Shown one piece after another: positions 22,477 through 30,253 of a DNA stretch of 39,787 nt. Origin of the DNA: an uncultured Collinsella sp. (lineage in GTDB: Bacteria; Actinomycetota; Coriobacteriia; Coriobacteriales; Coriobacteriaceae). The notes beneath the pieces were generated by a model. That model did not search any database. It worked only from the letters and a program-made list of their open reading frames with translations, and was not told the origin of the DNA. Each line of letters starts with the position of its first letter. Position 1 is the stretch's first letter. Made by a program: the position numbers and the translations under genes. The stretch is from the NCBI GenBank assembly GCA_902464495.1, contig CABQJK010000018.1:1-39787 (forward strand). Direction: 5' to 3'.

Positions 22477-23974
22477 GGTGTCCTCCAACCTGATCGTTGC
22501 GTTCGCGTGCGGTGGCGCCGGCGGTAAAGCTCAACCCTTTCACCAGGGCGTTCTTGCCGTATTTGCCTTTTACGGCCAGCACGGCGCGGGCTAGGTCGCG
22601 CTCACGCTCATCGGCTTCCACGTCGCTAAACAGGTCGATGGTGGCGAACTCTTCGGGCATCAGGTTGCCAAAACCAAGGTTGATGCGCTTGACCGGTCGC
22701 TTGGGATCGACAGTCTGTGCCCATAGGTCGTCAAAATAGCCCATGATCTTCTTGAACGAATTGGTGCGTTCGGGCAGCTTGCGCGAGGCATTGGAGTGTG
22801 CGAAGAGCGCAGCGTAGCCACCACGCGGCTTGCCGCCGTGCTCGCCCACAAAGACGCCGTCGATCGCTTGTGCTTCTCGCACCAAGCGCCTGCGCTCGTC
22901 ATCGCGCTGGACGGGCTTGGGAGCACGGGGCGCGAGTTCGGGGCCGTCGGTCGCTGCAGGCTCGATGCCCGAGGTGCTCGATCGCAGGTGCCCGCAGCCG
23001 TCTATATACTGCGCCGTGCCGCTGGCGTCGAGTCGACGTATGTCGGCGCGTTCGCTCGCATAGCCCACAAAGAGCGAGATGCTGTCGCACACCACGTGCT
23101 TGTCGATCAAGTCCAGCACGGCGGCATCGACCATCTCGCGCAAGACGGTGTAAGCCTGCTCGTAGGCATAGCCTTTCGAGAGGACCTGCCCCGTGGTGGT
23201 CGAGGTCGCTTGCGGACGATAGGCTTGGATGTCGGCGATGGTCGTCGGCTCGCGACCAAAGGCATGGTCGATGAGATACTCGGCATTGACGCCGAGCTCG
23301 TCGTAGAGCAGGTTCTCGTCGAGGGCGGCAACACCCATCAGGTCGTAGACACCGTACTTTTCGAGTCGCGCTGCCACGCCGGGGCCGATACCCCAGATAT
23401 CGGTGATGGGGCGGTGGGGCCAAATTTCCTTGCGGAAGGTTTCGTCGTCGAGTACGCCGATACGGCTGGCTACGTGCTTGGCAGTGATGTCGAGTGCCAC
23501 CTTGGCCTGAAATAGGTTGGGGCCGATGCCGACCGTCGCCGTGATGCCGGTGCGCCCTAGAACTTCGTCGCGAAGCATGCAGGCGAACCCTTCCGCATCG
23601 GTGTGATAGAGATCCAGATAGGGCGTCACGTCGATGAAGCACTCGTCAATTGAATAGACGTGAACGTCTTGCGGGCTGACGTATTCCAGATAGATGCCGT
23701 AGATTTGCGCAGACACTTCCATGTAGTGCTGCATGCGTGGCACGGCCTTGATGTAGTCGATGCCATCGGGGATCTCGAACAATCGGCAGCGGTTATGTAT
23801 CCCGAGGTCCTTCATGGCCTGCGTGATGGCGAGACAGATGGTCGTGCGTCCGCGCGATTCGTCGGCAACGACCAGGTTGGTGGTGAGCGGATCGAGCCCA
23901 CGGTCGACGCACTCGACGCTGGCATAAAACGTCTTGAGGTCGATGCAGATATAGGTGTGCTGACCGTGCGCCAT
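22469..23974 (-). CDS. Y-family (UmuC/UvrX-type) DNA polymerase
   Basis: A 501-residue translesion polymerase. Catalytic acids are in YICIDLKTFYASVE and YSIDECFIDVT, helix-hairpin-helix in IWGIGPGVAARLEKYGVYDL, and the C-terminal family tail has KGKYGKNALVKGLSF followed by ARERNDQVGGH. EEFATIDLFSD near residue 450 resembles a beta-clamp-binding motif. The ATG at 23972-23974 (MAHGQHTY) has GAAGGAT upstream; ATG 23995 falls inside a LexA-like box and is rejected. Two LexA-type boxes upstream place it under SOS control, and YolD is cotranscribed. Confidence 0.94.
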   Translation of the reverse strand: MAHGQHTYICIDLKTFYASVECVDRGLDPLTTNLVVADESRGRTTICLAITQAMKDLGIHNRCRLFEIPDGIDYIKAVPRMQHYMEVSAQIYGIYLEYVSPQDVHVYSIDECFIDVTPYLDLYHTDAEGFACMLRDEVLGRTGITATVGIGPNLFQAKVALDITAKHVASRIGVLDDETFRKEIWPHRPITDIWGIGPGVAARLEKYGVYDLMGVAALDENLLYDELGVNAEYLIDHAFGREPTTIADIQAYRPQATSTTTGQVLSKGYAYEQAYTVLREMVDAAVLDLIDKHVVCDSISLFVGYASERADIRRLDASGTAQYIDGCGHLRSSTSGIEPAATDGPELAPRAPKPVQRDDERRRLVREAQAIDGVFVGEHGGKPRGGYAALFAHSNASRKLPERTNSFKKIMGYFDDLWAQTVDPKRPVKRINLGFGNLMPEEFATIDLFSDVEADERERDLARAVLAVKGKYGKNALVKGLSFTAGATARERNDQVGGHRA

Positions 23975-23988
23975 CCGTATCCTTCCAT

Positions 23989-24002
23989 CAAACACATGTT
24001 CT
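23989..24002. promoter_or_regulatory. LexA-type SOS box 1
   Basis: CAAACACATGTTCT resembles the Gram-positive/actinobacterial LexA consensus CGAAC-N4-GTTCG, with two departures from it, 15 bases upstream of the polymerase start codon. Confidence 0.6.
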
Positions 24003-24005
24003 TAT

Positions 24006-24019
24006 CGAATACTTGTTCG
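24006..24019. promoter_or_regulatory. LexA-type SOS box 2
   Basis: CGAATACTTGTTCG matches CGAAC-N4-GTTCG with a single change. Its spacing of 17 bases centre to centre from box 1 suggests paired LexA binding over the polymerase promoter. Confidence 0.75.
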
Positions 24020-24047
24020 ATAATACCCGCTTGCGCGGACACCGTCA

Positions 24048-24131
24048 AAACCGACCAAAAGGGGACAGGTTTATTTTGGTCGGTAAAACGCTTGACCTGC
24101 CAAAATAAACCTGTCCCCTTTTGGTCGGTTT
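24048..24131. repeat. Perfect 32-bp inverted repeat
   Basis: Arms 24048-24079 and 24100-24131 are exact reverse complements (32 of 32), with a 20-base spacer that itself allows a few more pairs. The core of each arm contains CCAAAAGGGGACAGGTT. It lies between the divergent polymerase and PAP2 genes, where a terminator is not expected, so it looks like an intergenic repeat element. A half-copy relic is at 25478-25499. Confidence 0.9.
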
Positions 24132-24190
24132 ACCTTGTGCTTACGGCGGTTCGGTAGCCTAGATGTGTTGAATACGCTGAAGGGATATGG

Positions 24191-24814
24191 ATGACCGTCG
24201 ATATGGGCGACCTTGCGCTTCTAATGTTGTCCGTGCTGTGCCTTGCGATCTTTGTCTGCTTGCTGATTAAGGTGCTCAAAGGACGGGCTATAAGAATCGA
24301 CGAGTTGGGTTACTTGCTGTTTGTCGAGAGACTTCGATCGCCGGTGCTGACGATTGCGATGAGAGACATATCGAATCTGGCGTCGGTGCCGTTTATTGTC
24401 GGCGTGCTGGTCGCGTCAATGCTGTGGGTGCCTTGTCGGGTCCATGTTATCTTGGCCGCCGTCAACGTTGGCGCCATCAGTGCAATAGACCAGCTGTTGA
24501 AGATTCTTGTGCGCCGGCCTCGTCCCCAGGGATTTCGGCTTGTCGAGGCACTAGGGCTCAGCTTTCCCTCGGGCCACTCGATGGCGGCCATGGCGTTTTA
24601 TGGTTATGGCATATGGTTAGTGCGATGCGGTGCGTTTGGCCTTCCGTTCAGCGCTGCCATCGAGATCGTACTTGCGTGTGCCATCCTTGCGGTGGGAGTC
24701 AGTCGTATCTATCTGGGCGTGCACTATGCCTCGGATGTACTGGGCGGCTTCTGCCTTTCGTTTGCCTGGCTCATCCTGTTTGTGCATCTTGTCGCCGGGG
24801 TTTTGGCGCTTTGA
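24191..24814 (+). CDS. PAP2-family membrane phosphatase
   Basis: A 207-residue integral membrane acid phosphatase, likely acting on lipid phosphates such as phosphatidate, phosphatidylglycerophosphate or undecaprenyl diphosphate. The three family motifs are KILVRRPRP (K-x6-RP), PSGHS, and SRIYLGVHYASD (SR-x5-H-x3-D). Five or six membrane helices are visible. The ATG follows GAAGGG. It stands alone on the plus strand downstream of the large inverted repeat. Confidence 0.92.
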   Translation: MTVDMGDLALLMLSVLCLAIFVCLLIKVLKGRAIRIDELGYLLFVERLRSPVLTIAMRDISNLASVPFIVGVLVASMLWVPCRVHVILAAVNVGAISAIDQLLKILVRRPRPQGFRLVEALGLSFPSGHSMAAMAFYGYGIWLVRCGAFGLPFSAAIEIVLACAILAVGVSRIYLGVHYASDVLGGFCLSFAWLILFVHLVAGVLAL

Positions 24815-24952
24815 CTGCTTGGTTGCTCTCCGTAAAGTCGCATCGGTTTTTAACGCAGCCCTAAAGAGTGCGAAACAGCTCGGAAAAGCTTGCTTCGTAG
24901 CATGAGCCTAACGATTAATGCTACCTACAGGCACGGAAGGGTTGTGGGGATA

Positions 24953-25477
24953 ATGGTCAACTATGGGTTTGGAATGCCGACGCGTTTGGTTGCGGATGGG
25001 GACGTGGCCCGCTGGTGCGGACGATTGGTCGCCCATTACGGCGGCACCAAGGCACTGGTCGTGCTGGGAGGCGACAAGCACACGCGTGATGAGCTTGTCT
25101 CGGCGGCGCTGGGTTCGCTCGATCGCGCTCTGCTCGAACGCGTGCTCTTTCGTTGCGGCTCAGTTGGGGGCGACGGGGGAGACGAATTGGTCGATGAAGC
25201 CGTAGCCCTGGCGACCGATGAGGGCGTGGACTTTGTTCTGGCGATTGGCGATGCCGATACGGCAGGCTTTGCGCGCGAGCTTGCCCGTCGCATGGCCGTG
25301 CTCGATGCCGGCGAGGACGGCTTTGTTCCCTACGGGTGCATTGTCTCGGAGGGAAAGGTGCCCGCTGTGGTGGGCGCCGGTGAGGTCCCCGTTTTTGCCA
25401 TCATCGCGCCCGAGCTGCTGGAGGGCATCGGTTCTCCCTTGCGCGAACTGCTCGGCAGCGTATGCGCCGCGGCATAG
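24953..25477 (+). CDS. Orphan N-terminal domain of an iron-containing alcohol dehydrogenase
   Basis: A 174-residue protein similar to the nucleotide-binding half of butanol dehydrogenase-type Fe-ADHs: NYGFGMPTRLVAD at the start, ALVVLGGDKHT, and GVDFVLAIGDADTAGFAREL where full enzymes have GGGS-x2-D-x-AK. The glycine-rich NAD-binding GGGS is replaced by GDAD, and the iron-binding C-terminal half is missing, with a stop shortly after the interdomain region. It therefore cannot be an ordinary dehydrogenase. The ATG at 24953 has only GGGG nearby; an upstream start at 24890 is possible. It could be a decayed gene or a kept small-molecule-binding domain. Confidence 0.6.
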   Translation: MVNYGFGMPTRLVADGDVARWCGRLVAHYGGTKALVVLGGDKHTRDELVSAALGSLDRALLERVLFRCGSVGGDGGDELVDEAVALATDEGVDFVLAIGDADTAGFARELARRMAVLDAGEDGFVPYGCIVSEGKVPAVVGAGEVPVFAIIAPELLEGIGSPLRELLGSVCAAA

Positions 25478-25499
25478 AACCTGCCCCTTTTTGGTCAGT
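25478..25499. repeat. Degenerate half-copy of the 24048-24131 repeat
   Basis: AACCTGCCCCTTTTTGGTCA resembles the right arm of the perfect inverted repeat 1.4 kb upstream with a few changes. No left arm is present. It abuts the stop codon of the ADH-like gene. Confidence 0.5.
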
Positions 25500-25617
25500 C
25501 GCCGTTAGGGGGCGGATTGGCAACGCTCGCTGATTACAGTCTTGACATGCGTTAGAATAGGAGCATCTGATTATCCGGGCGCATGGAGGAGTGCGCCCGT
25601 ATGCTGAGGAGGACTTT

Positions 25618-27312
25618 ATGGCAACTGTTGCCGCACCTATCGACGCTACGTCGACCGCCGCTTGGAAGGCGCTCGAGGCCCATCAGGAGAAGCTCGAAGC
25701 CGAGGGCATCGATCTTAAGGCCTGGTTCGCTGCTGACGCCGACCGCGTGAACAAGCTGAGCTTTGACGCCGGTGACCTGCACTTCGACCTGTCCAAGAAC
25801 CTGGTGACCGATGAGACCGTCAAGCTGCTGTGCGATCTTGCCCGTGAGGTGAAACTCGAGGAGCGCCGCGACGCCATGTTCTCCGGCGAGCACATCAACA
25901 CCACCGAGGACCGCGCCGTCCTGCACACCGCGCTTCGCCGTCCGGCAAGCGAGAAAGGCCAGCTCATCGTTGACGGCCAGGATGTCGTCACCGACGTGCA
26001 CGAGGTTCTCGACCGCATGTATGCCTTCGCCGAGCGCGTGCGCTCCGGTGAGTGGAAGGGCGTGACCGGCAAAAAGATCGAGCACCTGGTGTCCATCGGC
26101 ATCGGTGGCTCCGACTTGGGCCCGGTCATGGCTTACGAGGCTCTGCGTCCCTATGCCGACGCCGGTATCGACTGCCGCTATATCTCTAACATCGACCCCA
26201 ACGACCAGGCCGAGAAGCTTAAGGGTCTGGATCCCGAGACCACGCTCGTGATCATCGTCTCCAAGACCTTCACCACGCTCGAGACCCTCACCAACGCCCG
26301 CGAGGTCAAGACTTGGATGCTCGAGCAGCTCAAGGCTCAGGGTGCCATCGACGGCTCCGATGAGCAGAACGCCGAGGCCGTGGCCAAGCACTTCGTCGCC
26401 GTCTCCACCGCGCTCGACAAGGTCGAGGCCTTCGGCATCGACCCGGCCAACGCCTTCGGTTTCTGGAACTGGGTCGGCGGCCGTTACTCTGTTGACTCCG
26501 CCGTGGGCCTGTCGCTGATCGTCGTGCTCGGCCCCGAGCGTTTCCAGCAGTTCCTCGAGGGCTTCCACGCCATCGATGAGTACTTCTGCAACACCCCGCT
26601 CGAGAACAACGCCGTTGCGCTGATGGGTTTGTTCAACGTCTGGTACGTCAACTTCTTCGGTTCCAAGAGCCACGCCGTGCTGCCGTACTGCCAGTACCTG
26701 CACCGCTTCCCGGCCTACCTGCAGCAGCTCACCATGGAGTCCAACGGCAAGCATGTCCGCTGGGACGGCAGCGCCGTGACCTCCGATACCGGTGAGATCT
26801 TCTGGGGCGAGCCCGGCACCAACGGCCAGCATGCCTTCTACCAGCTGCTGCACCAGGGCACCGTGGTGGTTCCGGCCGATTTCATCGCTTTCGCCAATAC
26901 CGCCAACCCTGCGACCGACAGCGGCCAGGACGTCCACGAGCTGTTCCTGGGCAACTTCCTGGCCCAGACCAAGGCGCTCGCCTTTGGTAAGACGGCCGAT
27001 GAGGTGCGCGCCGAGGGCACGCCCGAGCAGATCGTCCCGGCCCGTTGCTTTGAGGGCAACCGCCCGACGACCTCGATCTTCGGCGACACGCTGACCCCGT
27101 TCGCGCTCGGCGAGCTCATCGCCCTGTACGAGCACATCACGTTTGTCGAGGGCACGGTCTGGGGCATCGACTCCTACGACCAGTGGGGTGTTGAGCTGGG
27201 CAAGCAGCTTGCCAAGCAGATCACCCCGGCCTTCCACGACGACGCTGCCAAGGCCGAGCAGGACGCTTCGACCCAGGCGCTCATCGAGTTCTACCGCGCT
27301 CACCGCAAGTAG
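25618..27312 (+). CDS. pgi: Glucose-6-phosphate isomerase
   Basis: A 564-residue glycolytic enzyme that interconverts glucose-6-phosphate and fructose-6-phosphate. Motifs: VSIGIGGSDLGPVMAYEAL, the SIS-type VSKTFTTLET phosphate loop, FWNWVGGRYSVDSAVGL, the catalytic histidine in NGQHAFYQLLHQG, and the C-terminal YDQWGVELGKQLA with the catalytic lysine. The length fits the long bacterial form. ATG 25618 follows GAGGAGG. Strong codon bias suggests high expression. A TAGAAT -10-like box at 25553-25558 is the only promoter hint. Confidence 0.97.
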   Translation: MATVAAPIDATSTAAWKALEAHQEKLEAEGIDLKAWFAADADRVNKLSFDAGDLHFDLSKNLVTDETVKLLCDLAREVKLEERRDAMFSGEHINTTEDRAVLHTALRRPASEKGQLIVDGQDVVTDVHEVLDRMYAFAERVRSGEWKGVTGKKIEHLVSIGIGGSDLGPVMAYEALRPYADAGIDCRYISNIDPNDQAEKLKGLDPETTLVIIVSKTFTTLETLTNAREVKTWMLEQLKAQGAIDGSDEQNAEAVAKHFVAVSTALDKVEAFGIDPANAFGFWNWVGGRYSVDSAVGLSLIVVLGPERFQQFLEGFHAIDEYFCNTPLENNAVALMGLFNVWYVNFFGSKSHAVLPYCQYLHRFPAYLQQLTMESNGKHVRWDGSAVTSDTGEIFWGEPGTNGQHAFYQLLHQGTVVVPADFIAFANTANPATDSGQDVHELFLGNFLAQTKALAFGKTADEVRAEGTPEQIVPARCFEGNRPTTSIFGDTLTPFALGELIALYEHITFVEGTVWGIDSYDQWGVELGKQLAKQITPAFHDDAAKAEQDASTQALIEFYRAHRK

Positions 27313-27340
27313 TCTTTGCCGCTGATTAAGCGTTAAGCAG

Positions 27341-27375
27341 AAAGGGGCCCGAATCCGTTGGGATGCGGGCCCTTT
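27341..27375 (+). terminator. Intrinsic terminator of pgi
   Basis: AAAGGGGCCCG pairs with CGGGCCCTTT around a 15-base loop, 28 bases after the pgi stop. Confidence 0.8.
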
Positions 27376-27384
27376 GCTGTCTGG

Positions 27385-27582
27385 ATGAATAAGGCAGCGG
27401 GCGGCATTCATACCTATGAGGAGAATCGTGCGTTTATCGAGGTCGGCGCCAGCGCGCTGGGTGCCTCGGCGGGAATCGTAATCGTCGAGGGCGCACCGAC
27501 GGATGAGAGTCGCTATCAGACGTATTTGACCCGAGCGATTGAGCCCAACGACTGCACGCCGTTCATGTTCGGGACAATATAG
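27385..27582 (+). pseudogene. Possible gene remnant, unknown
   Basis: An open frame of 65 codons (MNKAAGGIHTYEENRAF onward, ending DCTPFMFGTI) between pgi and the next phosphatase gene. It has no ribosome site, begins right after the pgi terminator and reads like an internal or C-terminal fragment of a longer protein. I recognise no family. It is listed because the 353-base gap 27313-27665 otherwise holds only the terminator; it may be noise. Confidence 0.25.
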
Positions 27583-27665
27583 CTTTTTACCCGTTGCAAA
27601 CAGAGGCGTGGCGGGCATTCTGTATGATGACTCAGGAAAGGTTGTTCAATGACAGGGAGGCATAT

Positions 27666-28508
27666 ATGGCAATCAAGGCCATTGCAATGGATATCGACGG
27701 TACGCTCACCAACGACCAGAAGGTGATCAGCCCGCGCACGCGCGAGAAGCTGCTCGCGGCGCAGGAGTCGGGCATCAAGCTCATCTTGGCTTCGGGCCGT
27801 CCCGCATGGGGCCTTCATGCCCTGGCGCAGGAGCTCGATCTTCAGAACCACGATGGCCTGCTGGTGGCCTTTAACGGTGCGCACGTGGTCGATGCCCAGA
27901 CCGACGAGGTACTGTTTGACCAGGCCATGCCGGTCGACGAGCTGCACCGCTTGCTCGACCACCTGCGCAACTTTGACGTGATCCCCATGATCTCGCTCGG
28001 TCGCGACCTACATGTCGTGGACTCATATCGCTGCATGATCACGCTGCCCGATGGCTCGCAGAAGAATATCGTCAAATACGAGCGCGATGCGTGCGACCTT
28101 AAGATCCGCGAGGTCGAGAGCCTTCATGAGGTCGCTGACGCCTACCCGGTGGACAAGCTGCTTACCGCGGGCGATCCGGCCTATCTGCAGGCACATCACG
28201 AGGAGATGTACGCGCCCTTTACCGAGACGCTTTCGGGCATGTTCACGGCAGATTGGTACTTTGAGTTTACGGCGCCTGGTATCGATAAGGCACGTGCGCT
28301 TCAGGGCGCTCTGCCCAAGCTTGGCATCGATGCCAGCGAGGTCGTTTCGTTTGGCGACGGCCAGAATGACAAGTCCATGATCGAGTGGGCGGGTACGGGC
28401 GTTGCCATGGGTAACGCCGTCGATGAGGTCAAGGCCGTGGCTCAGATGGTGACCGCCAATAACAACGAAGATGGCATCGCGGTGGCACTCGACAAGCTGC
28501 TGGGTTAG
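27666..28508 (+). CDS. Cof-type HAD-superfamily phosphatase
   Basis: A 280-residue sugar-phosphatase-like HAD protein. Motif I is AMDIDGTLTND at residues 7-17, motif II LASGRP, motif III lysine in PGIDKARALQGAL, motif IV VSFGDGQNDKSMIEWAG, with a IIB cap between. The ATG at 27666 is preceded by GGGAGG. The protein is in the YidA/Cof group but differs in the cap from the paralogue at 5220. The substrate is unknown. Confidence 0.92.
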   Translation: MAIKAIAMDIDGTLTNDQKVISPRTREKLLAAQESGIKLILASGRPAWGLHALAQELDLQNHDGLLVAFNGAHVVDAQTDEVLFDQAMPVDELHRLLDHLRNFDVIPMISLGRDLHVVDSYRCMITLPDGSQKNIVKYERDACDLKIREVESLHEVADAYPVDKLLTAGDPAYLQAHHEEMYAPFTETLSGMFTADWYFEFTAPGIDKARALQGALPKLGIDASEVVSFGDGQNDKSMIEWAGTGVAMGNAVDEVKAVAQMVTANNNEDGIAVALDKLLG

Positions 28509-28531
28509 AATCGCCGATAGTGCATGGTTCG

Positions 28532-28556
28532 GGCGTCCGCTTGCGGGCGCCTTTTT
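28532..28556 (+). terminator. Intrinsic terminator between two HAD genes
   Basis: GGCGTCCGC pairs with GCGGGCGCC (one wobble) across a two-base loop, followed by five T residues. The tight loop means the innermost pair opens. It ends 15 bases before the next start codon. Confidence 0.85.
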
Positions 28557-28571
28557 GTTAGGGAGGGTGCC

Positions 28572-29231
28572 GTGTCCGCATTTCCGTTCGACGCCGTTAT
28601 CTTTGACATGGACGGCGTCATCGTCGATACCGAGTATTACTACCTGGGGGAGACCGCTGCGTTTGCCAAAGAGCTTGGGCTTAATCTGACCCAAGAGGAG
28701 CTGAACGGGCAGGTTGGCACCTCGCATCAGTTCTTTTTGCATATGCTGGTCGATTGGTTTGAGCGCGCCGGAAAGGGGCACTTTACCGGCGAGGAGGCAC
28801 TGGCTCGCTGGGATGAATGGGCACATAAACGACCACGCGATTATCAGACCTTGATCAATCCGGGCGCCGTGGATACGATTCGAGAGCTGCCGCGCCGTGG
28901 CGTTCGCGTGGCGCTTGCCAGCTCGTCTCCCATGGATAGCATCGAAGAAGTGCTCAACGCATGCGGGCTGTCGGATGCCTTTGAGTATGTGGTGAGTGGC
29001 GAGCAGTTTAAGGAGAGCAAGCCCGAGCCCGACATCTACCTGCATGCGCTGGACCTGCTGGGGCTGCCCGCGAATCGCTGCTGCTGCGTTGAGGATTCGG
29101 TGCCTGGCATCACTGCCGGCAAGCGAGCCGGCCTGACGGTCGTTGCCAAGCGCGAGGAGCGCTTTGGCTTTAGCCAGGATGCCGCGGACAAGATTATCGA
29201 CCAACTGCCAGAGCTGCTGGAGCTTGCGTAG
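28572..29231 (+). CDS. HAD-superfamily hydrolase, beta-phosphoglucomutase-like
   Basis: A 219-residue HAD hydrolase with a helical (type I) cap. Motif I is VIFDMDGVIVDTE, motif II LASSSPMDSIE, motif III SKPEPDIYLHAL and motif IV CCCVEDSVPGITAG. The DMDGVIVDTE variant and short length suit phosphatases or mutases acting on hexose phosphates. The GTG start is supported by GGGAGG. It is followed by the GntR gene after 58 bases. Confidence 0.9.
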   Translation: MSAFPFDAVIFDMDGVIVDTEYYYLGETAAFAKELGLNLTQEELNGQVGTSHQFFLHMLVDWFERAGKGHFTGEEALARWDEWAHKRPRDYQTLINPGAVDTIRELPRRGVRVALASSSPMDSIEEVLNACGLSDAFEYVVSGEQFKESKPEPDIYLHALDLLGLPANRCCCVEDSVPGITAGKRAGLTVVAKREERFGFSQDAADKIIDQLPELLELA

Positions 29232-29289
29232 GACTAGCGATGCGTAATCCGCACTGAGTATTGATTCCATATTTGCCAGGGGAGGGCAA

Positions 29290-30033
29290 ATGCCATCGAC
29301 TGAAGGGTTGACCGACGGAAAAGCGGCAATCCCGCTATATCAACAGGTTATCGATATCATCAAAAATGACATCAATTCAGGTACCTATAAGGCGGGCGCT
29401 CGGATACCAAATGAATTCGAATTGGCCGAAAGCTACAAAGTCGGTCGCGTTACCGTTCGGCGAGCCATTGAAGAGCTTGTCCAGCAGGGCTACCTTACCA
29501 AGCAGCAGGGGAGGGGCACGTTTGTAAACGCCCCCAAGCTCAAGCGTAAAATCCGCCAGAAGGACGACGTTCAGAGCTTTTCGGACGCCTGTCGTGTCAA
29601 CGAGATGGAGCCCGGGGCGCGTATTGTCTCAAGAAAAGTGTTGCCGGCCGATGCTGCCGAAGCGCAGTTTTTTGGCGTTCCCGTTGGGTCGGAGCTGATC
29701 TGCATTGAACGCGTGCGCACCGCCGATGGCATCCCCGTGATGCTCGAGAACAACACGTACGTTTATGAAGACAACGCCTTTTTGGCGAAGGCGGACCTTA
29801 CCGATCAATCAATTTTCGAGGTCGTGCGCGAACGGACGGGTCGCGGGCCTGCCCTCACCGAGCCGTGCACGCTTGAGATCGCGTGTGCGTCACCCGAAGT
29901 CGCCCGGCTGCTGTCCGTTCCCACGGGAGAGCCTCTGTTTTATATGGAGGCATATTTCTATGACGAGCAGCAACGGCCGTTTATCATCGGCAGACAGCGG
30001 ATTGTAGGATCGCGCTACGTTTTTGATATCTAG
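29290..30033 (+). CDS. GntR-family regulator with UTRA domain
   Basis: A 247-residue HutC-subfamily repressor. The N-terminal winged helix (PLYQQVIDIIKNDINSG, IPNEFELAESYKVGRVTVRR, QGRGTFV) binds DNA, and the UTRA effector domain (ERVRTADGIPVMLENNTYV to IIGRQRIVGSRYVFDI) binds a small molecule, often a sugar phosphate. The ATG follows AGGGGAGG. It directly precedes the catabolic cluster and is the likely repressor of it; FrlR, the frl regulator in other bacteria, is of the same type. It has its own terminator. Confidence 0.93.
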   Translation: MPSTEGLTDGKAAIPLYQQVIDIIKNDINSGTYKAGARIPNEFELAESYKVGRVTVRRAIEELVQQGYLTKQQGRGTFVNAPKLKRKIRQKDDVQSFSDACRVNEMEPGARIVSRKVLPADAAEAQFFGVPVGSELICIERVRTADGIPVMLENNTYVYEDNAFLAKADLTDQSIFEVVRERTGRGPALTEPCTLEIACASPEVARLLSVPTGEPLFYMEAYFYDEQQRPFIIGRQRIVGSRYVFDI

Positions 30034-30051
30034 GACGTTGATCAAGAGAAC

Positions 30052-30085
30052 GCCCGGCGGCCCAAATTGCCTGCCGGGCTTTTTT
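30052..30085 (+). terminator. Intrinsic terminator of the GntR gene
   Basis: GCCCGGC-GGC pairs with GCC-(T)-GCCGGGC and is followed by six T residues. Confidence 0.92.
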
Positions 30086-30145
30086 GCCGTTCGCCGCCGC
30101 TGAACGACCGTTCACCCGAGTCCTCGTAACCTGTCCGAAATATCC

Positions 30146-30174
30146 TTGAAGTGCTAAAAACACGCTGATAATCT
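30146..30174 (+). promoter_or_regulatory. Promoter of the catabolic cluster
   Basis: TTGAAG at 30146-30151 with either GATAAT (30167-30172, 15-base spacer) or TAATCT (30169-30174, 17-base spacer). The start would be near 30180, inside the dyad at 30179-30194. Confidence 0.55.
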
Positions 30175-30178
30175 ATAG

Positions 30179-30194
30179 AACGTCATAGGACGTT
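30179..30194. promoter_or_regulatory. Probable GntR operator
   Basis: AACGTCATAGGACGTT is a perfect 6-bp dyad with a 4-base centre placed at the expected transcription start of the YfcC gene, downstream of the GntR gene. Position and symmetry suit repression by the UTRA regulator. A further AACGTT is at 30206-30211. Confidence 0.6.
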
Positions 30195-30215
30195 TGCATT
30201 GCGCGAACGTTAAAG

Positions 30216-30235
30216 CGAGACACGATAAGGTCTCG
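30216..30235 (+). promoter_or_regulatory. Leader hairpin before the YfcC gene
   Basis: CGAGAC and GTCTCG form a 6-bp stem with an 8-base loop, ending nine bases before the ribosome site GGAGG. It may protect the mRNA 5' end or modulate initiation. Confidence 0.4.
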
Positions 30236-30253
30236 GGTTCTTTGGAGGTATCT

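Noticed and set aside
23975..23995. ATG start of the Y-family polymerase at 23995
   Set aside because: It lies in a LexA-like box and lacks a ribosome site; ATG 23974 fits the family N-terminus.
24048..24131. CRISPR repeat or terminator reading of the 32-bp inverted repeat
   Set aside because: There is only one unit, no spacers, and both flanking genes point away from it, so neither a CRISPR array nor a normal terminator fits.
25552..27618. Very long open frame on the minus strand opposite pgi
   Set aside because: It mirrors the codon bias of pgi, has no ribosome site and no family motif; it is a shadow of the plus-strand gene.
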